A stretch of 29,063 nt of DNA from Rhizobiales bacterium CCH3-A5 (GCA_001556025.1 LSIB01000075.1:1-29063), one strand, 5' to 3'. Positions 8,055-18,377 are shown, numbered from the stretch's first letter. Notes: generated by a model from the sequence alone, not told the origin. A program made the numbers and translations.

Positions 8055-9109
8055 GACTGAGCGCGCGCGGCGTCGAAACGCGGCAGCACCGCCCGGAAGG
8101 TCGCGCCCTCGCCCGGTGCGCTCTCGATCGTCAGCCGGCCGCGATGGCGCAGCACGATATGCTTGACGATGGCGAGACCCAAGCCAGTGCCGCCGGCCTC
8201 GCGGCTGGCCGCGGTGTCGACCCGGTAGAAGCGCTCGGTCAGGCGCGGCAGGTGCTCGGGCGCGATGCCGGGCCCGTCGTCATGGACGCTGACGCTGGCC
8301 TCGGCCGGGCCGTCCTGGACGTCGATATCGACCTCGCCGCCCTCGCGGCCGTATTTGATCGCGTTCTCGACGAGGTTTTCCATCAGCCGCAGCAACTCGT
8401 CGCGGTCTCCCGGCACACGGACCGGGGCGGGCGGGGTCGCGAGCTTCAGCGTCACCTTGCGCTCGCGCGCCATCAGCGCCAGCGAATCGACGATCTCGCG
8501 CGAGATGCCGGCGAGATCGACCGGCGTATCGGGCGCGAGATGGGCGCGCAGCTCGATGCGCGACAGCGAAAGCAGATCGTCGACGAGGCGGGCCATGCGC
8601 AGGCCCTGCTCGCGCATGATGGTCAGGAAGCGGTCGCGCGCGCCGGCGTCGTTGCGGGCCGGGCCCTGAAGCGTCTCGACGAAGCCGAGCAGCGAGGCCA
8701 GCGGGGTGCGCAATTCATGGCTGGCATTGGCGACGAAATCCACGCGCATGCGCTCGGTCGAGCGCTGCTCGCTCAAATCCTCGAAGGTCAGCAGCACGGG
8801 CCTGCGCCAGTCGGCGCCCGGCAGCGCCGCGATATGGATGCGGAAGGTGCGCTCCACCGGCACGCGCTCGATGAACTCGATGACGCGCCGACCGCCGCCG
8901 CGAGAGACCTCGCCGATCGCCTCGATCAGATCCGGATCGCGCAGCACCAGCGTGAGCGGCTTGCCGGTGTCGAGGCCCGACATCAGCGCGCGCATCGCCG
9001 GGCTCAGCGCCTGCGCCACACCCTGCGCGTCGAGCAGCACGGCGGCCGCGCCCATCGCTTCGACAAGGTCGGCGACCGGGCGGGCCTGCGGATCGAAGGA
9101 GAGGTTCAT
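8051..9109 (-). CDS. PhoR-like sensor histidine kinase without membrane segments
   Basis: A 352-residue kinase with an N-terminal PAS-like domain (about 10-115), an HisKA domain with the phospho-acceptor in ASHELRTPL (His131), and a HATPase domain with N-box NLVENAIKYG, G1 DDGPGI (278-282) and G2 GTGLGLAIVK. The overall match is to the PhoR phosphate-sensor group, but no hydrophobic membrane segment precedes the PAS domain, unlike usual PhoR proteins. A longer reading from 9196 would add 29 residues, partly encoded by a tandem repeat, and still no membrane span. The ATG at 9109 with AAGG upstream is preferred. No response regulator or pst gene is in view. The divergent neighbour is a polyphosphate kinase 2, which fits phosphate metabolism. 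Confidence 0.85.
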   Translation of the reverse strand: MNLSFDPQARPVADLVEAMGAAAVLLDAQGVAQALSPAMRALMSGLDTGKPLTLVLRDPDLIEAIGEVSRGGGRRVIEFIERVPVERTFRIHIAALPGADWRRPVLLTFEDLSEQRSTERMRVDFVANASHELRTPLASLLGFVETLQGPARNDAGARDRFLTIMREQGLRMARLVDDLLSLSRIELRAHLAPDTPVDLAGISREIVDSLALMARERKVTLKLATPPAPVRVPGDRDELLRLMENLVENAIKYGREGGEVDIDVQDGPAEASVSVHDDGPGIAPEHLPRLTERFYRVDTAASREAGGTGLGLAIVKHIVLRHRGRLTIESAPGEGATFRAVLPRFDAARAQS

Positions 9110-9125
9110 GGACGGTAGCCTTGGC

Positions 9126-9155
9126 GGGCGGGAGGCTTGCGGGCGGGAGGCTTGC
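9126..9155. repeat. two perfect tandem copies of a 15-bp unit
   Basis: GGGCGGGAGGCTTGC occurs twice head to tail (9126-9140 and 9141-9155) in the 187-bp divergent region between the kinase and the PPK2 gene. As 15 is a multiple of three, the duplication keeps the upstream frame open and creates the false N-terminal extension of the kinase. Confidence 0.85.
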
Positions 9156-9296
9156 GGACAGGCGGATGCGCTTCTTCCTGAGCGCAACGCAGGCAAGCGT
9201 CAATTCCTTCGCGACGCGGCCATGCGCGTGTCCCGAGACACGTTCCCTTGCCGCACGCAGCCGGCTAGGCTCCGCCTGACAGCAGGGAGCAAACAG

Positions 9297-10256
9297 ATGG
9301 CCAAGGCGGTTGCGACGAAGACGGCGAAGGCGAGAGCGGCCAGACGCGCCCCCGCCGCGAAGGTGGGCAAGATCGCGCCGCGCAGCCGCAAGGTCGTGAC
9401 GGCCGCCGCCGGACCCGATTTCGACATCGAGGCGGAGACGCTGCCCGAGGCGATCGTCGACGCCGCCTTCCATTCGGGCGGCTATCCTTATGGCAAGCGC
9501 ATGAAGCGCAAGCCCTATGAGAAGGCGCTCGCCCCGTTGCAGATCGAGCTGCAGAAGCTGCTCGCCTGGGCGCGCGAGCGCGGCGAGCGCGTCGTCATCG
9601 TCTTCGAGGGCCGCGACGGGGCCGGCAAGGGCGGCGCAATCACGCGCTTCACCCAGCATCTCAACCCGCGCCAGGCCCGCGTGGTGGCGCTGTCGAAGCC
9701 GTCGGACATCGAGAAGGGGCAGTGGTATTTCCAGCGCTACGCCGCGCAGATGCCCACAGCGGGCGAGATCGTCTTCTTCGATCGCTCCTGGTACAACCGC
9801 GCCGGCGTCGAGCGGGTGATGGGCTTCTGCACGCCGCAGCAGACCGACGCGCTCCTGCGCGAGGCCCCGGCCTTCGAGGGCATGCTCACGCGCGACGGCA
9901 TCCGCATGATCAAGCTGTTCCTGACCATCGGGCGCGAGATGCAGATGACGCGGCTGCATGCGCGCTGGCACGACCCGCTCAAGCGCTGGAAGCTCTCGCC
10001 GATCGACTTCGAGGCGATCCCGCGCTTCGACGCCTATTCGGAGGCCTTCGAGCAGCTTCTGTCACGCTCCTCAACCGACTGGGCGCCCTGGACCGTGATC
10101 CGCGCCAACGACAAGCTGCGCGCGAGGCTCAACGCCATCCGCCACGTGCTCCACGCCATTCCCTATGACGGCAAGGACGAGGCGGCGATCGGCGCGATCG
10201 ACGACAAGGTCGTGCTGAGCGCAAAGGCCTATCTCGATCAGGGCGGGGAGAGCTGA
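9297..10256 (+). CDS. ppk2: polyphosphate kinase 2 (PPK2, class I-like)
   Basis: This transfers phosphate between polyphosphate and nucleotides; class I PPK2 enzymes typically make nucleoside triphosphates from polyphosphate. The 319-residue protein has an Ala/Lys-rich basic N-terminal tail of about 40 residues, then the single PPK2 domain. Walker A-type FEGRDGAGKGGAITRF falls at about 103-118 and the Walker B/lid segment FFDRSWYNRAGVERVMGF at about 160-177, both diagnostic for the family. The ATG at 9297 has GGGAG seven bases before it. The frame is open far upstream (to 8706), but that part is antisense to the kinase. Divergent from the PhoR-like kinase. The basic tail could bind polyphosphate, which is inference. 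Confidence 0.93.
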   Translation: MAKAVATKTAKARAARRAPAAKVGKIAPRSRKVVTAAAGPDFDIEAETLPEAIVDAAFHSGGYPYGKRMKRKPYEKALAPLQIELQKLLAWARERGERVVIVFEGRDGAGKGGAITRFTQHLNPRQARVVALSKPSDIEKGQWYFQRYAAQMPTAGEIVFFDRSWYNRAGVERVMGFCTPQQTDALLREAPAFEGMLTRDGIRMIKLFLTIGREMQMTRLHARWHDPLKRWKLSPIDFEAIPRFDAYSEAFEQLLSRSSTDWAPWTVIRANDKLRARLNAIRHVLHAIPYDGKDEAAIGAIDDKVVLSAKAYLDQGGES

Positions 10257-10350
10257 ACGACCGGCCCGGTGCAAAGCGTCGCAGGCGTCATTGTGACGGA
10301 TCAAATCTGCTAGTCCGGCGTTGCCATCGCGCGACCTGAACCCAGCAGCG

Positions 10351-10515
10351 ATGATGATGATCGAGACCGACGACGACTACAAACTGGCGATCGAGCGCCT
10401 GAACCGGCTGAGCGAGGCGGCCTTGGGCGAGGAGGATCAGGAAGAGTTCCTGGCGCTGACCGCCGCGATGCTCGACTACGAGACCCGCAACCATCCCGCG
10501 CTGGTCCGGAGCTGA
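10351..10515 (+). CDS. small acidic protein resembling the HigA antitoxin N-terminus
   Basis: A 54-residue reading frame starting with three consecutive ATGs. The sequence IETDDDYKLAIERLNRLSEA followed by a short linker and EEFLALTAAMLDYETRNHP resembles the N-terminal helical region of HigA-type antitoxins, where a DNA-binding HTH domain would follow. Here a stop codon comes right after NHPALVRS and no HTH coding follows. No HigB-type toxin gene is adjacent. It may be a stand-alone member of a small protein family or the relic of an antitoxin. No clear ribosome binding site was seen; a TTG at 10321 is an alternative start. Codon use is like its neighbours, which supports a real gene. Confidence 0.6.
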   Translation: MMMIETDDDYKLAIERLNRLSEAALGEEDQEEFLALTAAMLDYETRNHPALVRS

Positions 10516-10546
10516 GGCCACAGCCGGCGCAACGCGCAGGCTCCGG

Positions 10547-10726
10547 TCAGCCCAGAACCTCCTGCGCCTCCTCGGCCTCGACCTTGTCATGCGCGGCCTC
10601 CCAGCCATCCATCCAGGCGTCATGGGCCGGATCGTCGGCGGGATAGGGGCATTCGCTGATGGCAAGCCCGTCGATGCAGGCCTGCCGGCCTTCCTCATAG
10701 GCACAGCTGACGGTTATCGACGTCAT
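10547..10726 (-). CDS. ribosome modulation factor (Rmf)-like small protein
   Basis: A 59-residue protein whose core, AYEEGRQACIDGLAISECPYP, then AWMDGWEAAHD, follows the Rmf pattern: a Gly-rich helix start, Cys-Pro-Tyr, then W-x-x-GW-x-x-A. In gammaproteobacteria Rmf joins 70S ribosomes into inactive 100S dimers in stationary phase. Alphaproteobacterial homologues (Rmf/CrpP group) are less studied. The second of two adjacent ATGs (10726) is chosen because GAGG lies seven bases upstream; the ATG at 10729 would leave only four. The tail is strongly acidic (KVEAEEAQEV), unlike the basic E. coli Rmf, so ribosome binding should not be assumed. Monocistronic, convergent with the HigA-like frame. 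Confidence 0.75.
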   Translation of the reverse strand: MTSITVSCAYEEGRQACIDGLAISECPYPADDPAHDAWMDGWEAAHDKVEAEEAQEVLG

Positions 10727-10851
10727 CATGTCACCTCTTTGCTCTGCGACCCGGCGACCGCTGCCACTCATGGCGGCATGATGGCGGTTGCGAGTCACCG
10801 GATCGTGAATCATCAACGCGGCGCACGCGGAATTGATCCAACCGGCGGCCC

Positions 10852-11919
10852 CTACCGCTCCCGCCCCCTGATCCGGCGCGCCATCTCGTTCAGCGCCAGC
10901 AGGGCGAGGGCGAGGATGAAGGGCAGCAGGTAGTAGGCGATGCGGAAGAGCAGCAGCGCCCCCAACACGCCCTCATAGGGCAGTCGCGAGAGCGCGATCA
11001 GCATCGTCGCCTCGAACACGCCGAGGCCGCCGGGCGCATGGCTGGCGATGCCGATCAGGCAGGCGAAGACATAGGCCGCGAGGAATGTCGGATAGGCGAT
11101 GTTGTGCCCGCCGGGCAGCAGCACATAGAGCACAGCGGCCGCCGCGCAGACCTCGGCCGCGCCGAGGAACATCTGGCCGAGCGTGATGCCCAACCCCGGC
11201 AGCGGCAGGTTCCAGCCGCGCACGCGGATGGTGCGCTCGCCGGTCGAGATCCAGCCGAGATAGCCGAGGGTGCCGATGGCAACGGCCAGGCCGACGCCCT
11301 GCACCACCAGCGGCGAGGTCCGGGCCAGCACCGCGACCGAGTCCGAGGCGTAGAACAGGCAGGCGCACAGGATCGCGCCGAGGCCGAGCCAGAAGGTCAG
11401 CCCCGCGATCACGGTGAGGCTCGCGACCTCGGAGGCGCGCACGCCTTTGGGCGAATAGATCCAGTAGCGCACCGTGCCGCCTGTCACGATCGGGAAACCG
11501 AGCGTGAAGGAGACCGAATAGGAGGTGAAGGAGGCCAGCGCCGTGGTGCGGTAGGGGATCGAGAGGCCGAGCCGCTTCAGCGCCAGCGCGTCGTAGCCGG
11601 TGAGCAGCAGATAGCTCAGCGCGGTGAAGCCGAGCGCCAGCCCGATCTGGCGGGCGCTGGCGTTGCGGAAGGCGTCGGCGAGTTCGCCGGGCTCGATCTC
11701 GCGGACGATGTAGTACAGCACCACCAGCGAGGCGCAGAAGATGAGCGCGCTCGCCAGAGGGCCCAGCCACCACCAGCGGCTGCGCCGGCGCAGCGGCAGG
11801 GCCGGGCGCGAGATTCCGGGCTCATCCTGGCCGAAGGACATCGATAACTCGGGGCTGTCGGGACGCGAGGGTCCGGGGCGAACGGAACGGCCGCCGACGC
11901 GACCCTTGCCGGCAGACAT
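10852..11919 (-). CDS. MprF-type flippase-domain membrane protein (UPF0104/YbhN family)
   Basis: A 355-residue integral membrane protein matching the N-terminal transmembrane part of lysylphosphatidylglycerol synthases (LPG_synthase_TM), without the C-terminal aminoacyl-transferase domain. After a basic, disordered N-terminus of about 45 residues come roughly eight hydrophobic segments. Conserved-looking blocks are LTGYDALALKRLGL, SYSVSFTLGFPIVTGGTVRYW and IGIASHAPGGLGVFEA, all typical of the family. Such proteins are thought to move or bind lipids, but the substrate of stand-alone members is mostly unknown. The ATG at 11919 has GGAG five bases upstream and is preferred to the ORF start at 11940. 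It lies alone between leftward genes. Confidence 0.88.
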   Translation of the reverse strand: MSAGKGRVGGRSVRPGPSRPDSPELSMSFGQDEPGISRPALPLRRRSRWWWLGPLASALIFCASLVVLYYIVREIEPGELADAFRNASARQIGLALGFTALSYLLLTGYDALALKRLGLSIPYRTTALASFTSYSVSFTLGFPIVTGGTVRYWIYSPKGVRASEVASLTVIAGLTFWLGLGAILCACLFYASDSVAVLARTSPLVVQGVGLAVAIGTLGYLGWISTGERTIRVRGWNLPLPGLGITLGQMFLGAAEVCAAAAVLYVLLPGGHNIAYPTFLAAYVFACLIGIASHAPGGLGVFEATMLIALSRLPYEGVLGALLLFRIAYYLLPFILALALLALNEMARRIRGRER

Positions 11920-11975
11920 AGCGTCTCCGGGCCGATCCACAAGCCGGCGGGCGTCTCGGCCCGTCCGCGTTCAGC

Positions 11976-12569
11976 TCAACCCGCCTTCTGGAACACCCGT
12001 AGCGTCTTGAAGGTCGCGACCTCCTCGACCGGCGCCGTCTTCGCCCAGTCGGCGATGATCGGCTCGGCCGTCGCATAGGCGAAGGAGCCGGTGTAGAACA
12101 GCAGGTAGCCGCCGGCATCCGTCTGGGCGGTGAAGAGGTCGATGACCTCGCGGTCGGTCAGCGCGCCATAGGCGTCGTTCATCTCGTGCCGGAACTCGCA
12201 GGCGTGGAACAGCGTCACGATGTCGAAGCGCGGCAAAAGCTTCGCGTTCGAGGTGTAGATGTCGCCGAAATAGGCGCTGTAGGTCTTGGTTATGGTGGGG
12301 TTGCCGGTGGCGAGCTTGACGAAGGCGTCGTATTCCTTCGGCGAGGCGGTGATGCTGAGCACGGTGCAGTTCAGCTCGGGCTCGGCGCAGCGGATGCCGA
12401 CATAGTGATGCCCGCCGCTGCCGAAATGGTAGATGCGCTTGTCGGTCAAGCCCAGCTCCTCGAGCCATTCGACGAAATGCACGTCGCAGGGGCACTGGTC
12501 GACGCGCAGGCCCCAATAGACGTCCCAGATGTTCATCGGCGCGGGGGCTGCGCTGGTCGCGGCGGTCAT
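11976..12569 (-). CDS. uncharacterised protein, possibly SAM-methyltransferase fold
   Basis: A 197-residue protein not recognised as a named family. Features hinting at a Rossmann-type methyltransferase fold are a strand-loop IYHFGSGGHHYVG (motif I position), an acidic/hydrophobic FDIVTLFHACEF where motif IV would be, and a late GGYLLFYTGS strand. The Gly-rich loop departs from the usual D/E-x-G-x-G-x-G, so SAM binding is uncertain. Near the N-terminus it has a CPCD pair of cysteines. The ATG at 12569 with GGAG nine bases upstream is preferred to an ATG at 12584 with no ribosome binding site. It follows the ABC transporter gene in the same direction with an 88-bp gap. Confidence 0.7.
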   Translation of the reverse strand: MTAATSAAPAPMNIWDVYWGLRVDQCPCDVHFVEWLEELGLTDKRIYHFGSGGHHYVGIRCAEPELNCTVLSITASPKEYDAFVKLATGNPTITKTYSAYFGDIYTSNAKLLPRFDIVTLFHACEFRHEMNDAYGALTDREVIDLFTAQTDAGGYLLFYTGSFAYATAEPIIADWAKTAPVEEVATFKTLRVFQKAG

Positions 12570-12657
12570 GACGGGAGGCTCCATGCAAATCGGAATTCTG
12601 TTGCGGCAGGCCGGCACAGGCGCAGTTTGCGCCTGAACTGCGCCTGAACGCGCGCCA

Positions 12658-14466
12658 TCACGACGCGCCGGGCTCGGCCAGTTCGGGCCGCGCCTCGGCC
12701 CGCGCCGGCCCGGCCATGCGCACAACGCCGCCGGCACGCTTCAGCGTCAGACGGTGCGTCGCGGCTTCGGCGAAACCGGCGCTCTGGCCGAAGCCGAGGA
12801 TGATGGCGTCAGGCCGCGCGGCGCGCAGCTCGGAAATCAGGTCGAGCGCGATCTCGATCTCCAGCGCGCTCGTCGCCTCGTCGAGCAGCAGGATGTCGGG
12901 CGCCTCCAGTTCGGCCCGCGCCAGCGCCAGCCTCTGCCGGTCGCCGGTGGCGAGTTCCTTGTCCCAGTCACGGATTTCGTCGATGCGGGGCGCGAGGCTG
13001 GAGAGGCCATAGCGCCGCAGGGCGTTGGCGATCTCGTCGCCCGCATGTACCGCGCCGGAATCGAACACCGCCCGCAACGTGCCCTCCGAGAGATGCAGCT
13101 TGTGCGGCACTACGGTGACCAGCGCACTCTCCGGCAGCGCGACCACGCCGCGCCCCCAGGGCCAGAGGCCCGCGATCGCCTGGATCAGCGCCGCCTTGCC
13201 GAGCCCGAGTTCGCCCGAGAGATGCAGCATGTCGCCGGGCTGGGCCGTGAGCCCGATCTCGGCTGCGAGCGTGCGGCCGTCGCGGTCGACCAGCGTCACG
13301 TCGTCGAGCGTCAGGCCCCCGTCGCGGCTGGGCTCCAGCGCCAGATGTGCGCCCGGCGGATCACGCTCCAGCCGCTCCAGCGCATCGGCCAGTTCGTTGA
13401 CGCGGCGTGCGGCGGCGAGCCATTCGGCGATGCGCATGAAATTGTCGAGCAGCCAGTTGAAGGCGTTCTGCACCGCGACGAAGGCGGCCGCGACCTGCAC
13501 CACACCGCCCAGCGACATCTCGCCCGAGAGATATTTCGGCGCGGCCAGAAGCAGCGGCACCACCGGCACCAGCGCGCCCGAGCCGTTGGTGATCCAGGTC
13601 AGCCGGCCGCGCTGCTTGATCATGGCGAGCCAGCGCTGCACCAGCCCGTCATAGGTCTGCTTCACGGCGCGGCGCTCGCCAGCCTCGGCCCGCGTCAGCG
13701 CGATCGTCTCGCCATGGTCGCGAATGCGCATCAGCGAGAAGCGCAGGCGCGCCTCGCCCTCGTTGCGCGCCGCGATCAGGCGCGGCAGTTTTCGGCCGAC
13801 GACGCTGATCAGAGCCGAAACAAGAACGGCGTAGACGATCGCCGCCAGAACCATATAGGCGGGAATGACGACCCCGCCGCCGGCGGTCGGAATCGTGAAA
13901 CTGCCGCCAATGCTCCAGAGGATGCCGATGAAGGTGATCGCGGTGATGATCGACGACAGGAGCCCGATGGCGAAATCGACCACCGGCTCGGTCGCCCAGC
14001 GGACATCGTCGGCGATGCGATATTCCGGATTGGCCGGCTCGTAGCCCGACAGGCTGAGGCGGAAGAAGCGGCGTCCGCCGATCCAGCCATCGGCGAGCTT
14101 CGCCGCCACCCATTCGCGCCAGTAGACCTGAAAGGTTTCGCGCGAGACCAGGATGGCGACGCCGAGCCCCGCCGCGACGAAGGCCAGCACCGGGAACACC
14201 GCCATGGCGATCAGGGCGCTTTCGGCGTCCTTCTTCTCCAGCGCGTCGAAGAACCAGCCGTTCCAGCGGTTGACGGTGACATTGGCGAAGACGCCGATGA
14301 TGATCGCGGCGGCCAGCGAGAGCGACCAGAACCAGGCCTTGCCCGCGCTTTTGCCGCGCCAGAACCCGCCTGTCAGTTCGAAGAACCGAAGCGCAACCTG
14401 ACGGTCGCCAGGCGCTGCCGCCTGGACCGGTCCCTGCGCCTCGTTACTCGACCCGGTCCCAGCCAA
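12658..14466 (-). CDS. ABC_membrane_2 (SbmA/BacA/YddA-type) transporter with degenerate ATPase
   Basis: A fused permease-ATPase of about 602 residues. The membrane half matches the SbmA/BacA/YddA group (KAWFWSLSLAAAIIIGVFANV, NRWNGWFFDALEKKD, then YWREWVAAKLADGWI and NPEYRIADDVRWATEPVVDF), a family that imports peptides or long fatty acids. The C-terminal half is an ABC ATPase with several altered motifs. Walker A reads GELGLGKAA (Ala replacing Ser/Thr at 13192-13194), the Q-loop has PHK (His at 13102-13104), the signature is LATGD instead of LSGGE, and the switch His is Gln (12784-12786). Walker B LLLDEATSALE is intact. No ATG occurs before the membrane region: the best start is the TTG at 14466, with a TTG at 14676 inside the upstream gene as alternative. 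ATP use is doubtful. Confidence 0.85.
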   Translation of the reverse strand: MAGTGSSNEAQGPVQAAAPGDRQVALRFFELTGGFWRGKSAGKAWFWSLSLAAAIIIGVFANVTVNRWNGWFFDALEKKDAESALIAMAVFPVLAFVAAGLGVAILVSRETFQVYWREWVAAKLADGWIGGRRFFRLSLSGYEPANPEYRIADDVRWATEPVVDFAIGLLSSIITAITFIGILWSIGGSFTIPTAGGGVVIPAYMVLAAIVYAVLVSALISVVGRKLPRLIAARNEGEARLRFSLMRIRDHGETIALTRAEAGERRAVKQTYDGLVQRWLAMIKQRGRLTWITNGSGALVPVVPLLLAAPKYLSGEMSLGGVVQVAAAFVAVQNAFNWLLDNFMRIAEWLAAARRVNELADALERLERDPPGAHLALEPSRDGGLTLDDVTLVDRDGRTLAAEIGLTAQPGDMLHLSGELGLGKAALIQAIAGLWPWGRGVVALPESALVTVVPHKLHLSEGTLRAVFDSGAVHAGDEIANALRRYGLSSLAPRIDEIRDWDKELATGDRQRLALARAELEAPDILLLDEATSALEIEIALDLISELRAARPDAIILGFGQSAGFAEAATHRLTLKRAGGVVRMAGPARAEARPELAEPGAS

Positions 14467-14602
14467 AGACGCTACAATCCCCCCGGATCGGCCCTGTTCA
14501 AGACGATGACGGCCAGCCCCCGCAGCCGAACCATAGCGATCGGTTAGCCGGATGCGAATGAACTGCCGGTGAACGCGGCGTGATCGGGGAGATGGAAGCC
14601 CG

Positions 14603-15046
14603 CTACTTCCCTTCGGCCTTGGCGATCGCGTCGCGCAGATCGCCCCATTCGTGGCAGCGGCCGCAAAGCTGCTCAAGCTTGGCGAGATTGGCCTTCGCGC
14701 TCGCCATGTCGCCGGTCTCGATGAACCATTCGCCCTGATATTCGAGCGCCGGCAGGAAGGTCGGGTCGCGCTCCAGCGCAGCGTCGTAAAGCTGCTTCGA
14801 CAGCGGGTAGTTCTTCAGCTTGCGGTGCGAGAAGGCAAGCCAGTTCAGCAGCACGGGAGAGTTCGGAGAGCGCTTCAGCAGAACCTCCAGCTTCTCGATG
14901 GCGGACGGAAAGTTCTTCTCCTCGATCCAGCGCCGCGCCTGCCGGTACTCCGGGTCGTCGTCGAGCCAGGTCCAGTCCGGGCCCACGGCGAAGGCGGGGG
15001 CGCAGGCGAGCGCCGCAGCCCAGAGCATGATCGCGAGCCTGCGCAT
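14603..15046 (-). CDS. periplasmic TPR protein with a C-terminal CXXCH motif
   Basis: A 147-residue exported protein. A signal peptide (MRRLAIMLWAAALACAPAFA, cleavage near 20) is followed by tetratricopeptide-like helices: PEYRQARRWIEEKNFPSAIE, PNSPVLLNWLAFSHRKLKNY and PTFLPALEYQGEWFIETGD. Near the C-terminus the sequence LCGRCHEWGDL contains CXXCH (14651-14665), the form of a c-type haem attachment site, although related TPR proteins have a simple Cys pair here. The ATG at 15046 has GGAGG five bases upstream; longer starts at 15058 and 15151 are less likely. Upstream of and in the same direction as the ABC gene, gap 136 bp. TPR proteins of this sort are usually assembly or scaffold factors; the partner is unknown. 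Confidence 0.82.
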   Translation of the reverse strand: MRRLAIMLWAAALACAPAFAVGPDWTWLDDDPEYRQARRWIEEKNFPSAIEKLEVLLKRSPNSPVLLNWLAFSHRKLKNYPLSKQLYDAALERDPTFLPALEYQGEWFIETGDMASAKANLAKLEQLCGRCHEWGDLRDAIAKAEGK

Positions 15047-15123
15047 GATGTCCTCCATCTGCGGACCCGCGCGCCGCCTCGCGCGTTCAGTCCCGCATCG
15101 AAACCAGATCATGGAGCGTTCGC

Positions 15124-15345
15124 ATGACAAGTCCATTGCGCAAGGGCGCACAGGTTCGCTGGAATTGGGGCAGCGGCACCGCCGAGGGCAAGGTCGAGGA
15201 GGTCTTCACCGCGCCGGTCAGCCGCACGATCAAGGGCAAGCGCATCCGCCGCAACGCCTCGGCCGAGAAGCCGGCCTATCTCGTGAAGCAGGAGGACGGC
15301 GACAGGGCACTGAAGTCGCATGGCGAACTGGAGCGGGATGGCTGA
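15124..15345 (+). CDS. DUF2945 (HVA1 TUDOR-like) small protein
   Basis: A 73-residue basic protein matching the DUF2945 family. It begins LRKGAQVRWNWGSGTAEGKV, the hallmark, then has VSRTIKGKRIRRNASAEKPA and ends AYLVKQEDGDRALKSHGEL. The family is predicted to form a small SH3/TUDOR-like barrel and is widespread in alphaproteobacteria, yeasts and fungi; its molecular role is not established. GGAG lies seven bases before the ATG. It stands alone between the divergent TPR gene and uvrB, which follows 93 bp later. Confidence 0.85.
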   Translation: MTSPLRKGAQVRWNWGSGTAEGKVEEVFTAPVSRTIKGKRIRRNASAEKPAYLVKQEDGDRALKSHGELERDG

Positions 15346-15438
15346 AGCCCGTCTCTCCTGCCATCTCCTGTCATCACTCGGCCCCGCCGTGCGCCCTGCC
15401 CCCTCGCAGCCGGGGGCAATCCGCACCATATTCCTCTC

Positions 15439-18160
<2,722 letters not shown>

Positions 18161-18165
<5 letters not shown>

Positions 18166-18188
18166 CCGGCGATGTTTTGCCGGTCATT
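18161..18188 (+). terminator. hairpin at the end of uvrB
   Basis: AATGACCGGC (18161-18170) and GCCGGTCATT (18179-18188) form a perfect 10-bp stem with an 8-base T-rich loop, starting within the last codons of uvrB. No U-run follows, so Rho-independent termination is plausible but not classical. Confidence 0.55.
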
Positions 18189-18209
18189 GCCCTCAATCGC
18201 AATACGGTA

Positions 18210-18377
18210 TCACGCGTAACTGGAGAGCATCCAGGAGACTGCTTTGCCGCCATATGGCGGCATGCGGTTTCCTTTCGCGATGGGAGCGGTCGTGGTCGGC
18301 GTTCCGACCACTTTCCAGACTCCGCTTTCAGGGCAAGTCTCGCCCGTCTTCGCGGTCGTTCCAATAGGCTTCTTCAT
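18210..18377 (-). CDS. 55-residue hypothetical protein downstream of the DndB-like gene
   Basis: A small frame beginning MKKPIGTTAKTGETCPESGV with GGGAG seven bases upstream of the ATG. It continues with VWKVVGTPTTTAPIAKGNRM and ends in an aromatic and hydrophobic tail (SWMLSSYA). The C-P-E-S-G-V-W core followed by a Gly-rich turn suggests a small beta structure like those of YjzC-type proteins, but no firm family can be named. It lies between the convergent uvrB end and the DndB-like gene, on the same strand as the latter, with a strong hairpin between them. It may belong with the DndB-like gene or be an independent small gene. The frame is open further upstream to 18428 without a better start. 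Confidence 0.55.
   Translation of the reverse strand: MKKPIGTTAKTGETCPESGVWKVVGTPTTTAPIAKGNRMPPYGGKAVSWMLSSYA

Noticed and set aside
12754..14547. Long rightward frame antisense to the ABC transporter gene
   Set aside because: Arg/Asp/Gln-rich shadow composition; the leftward frame has clear membrane and ABC motifs.
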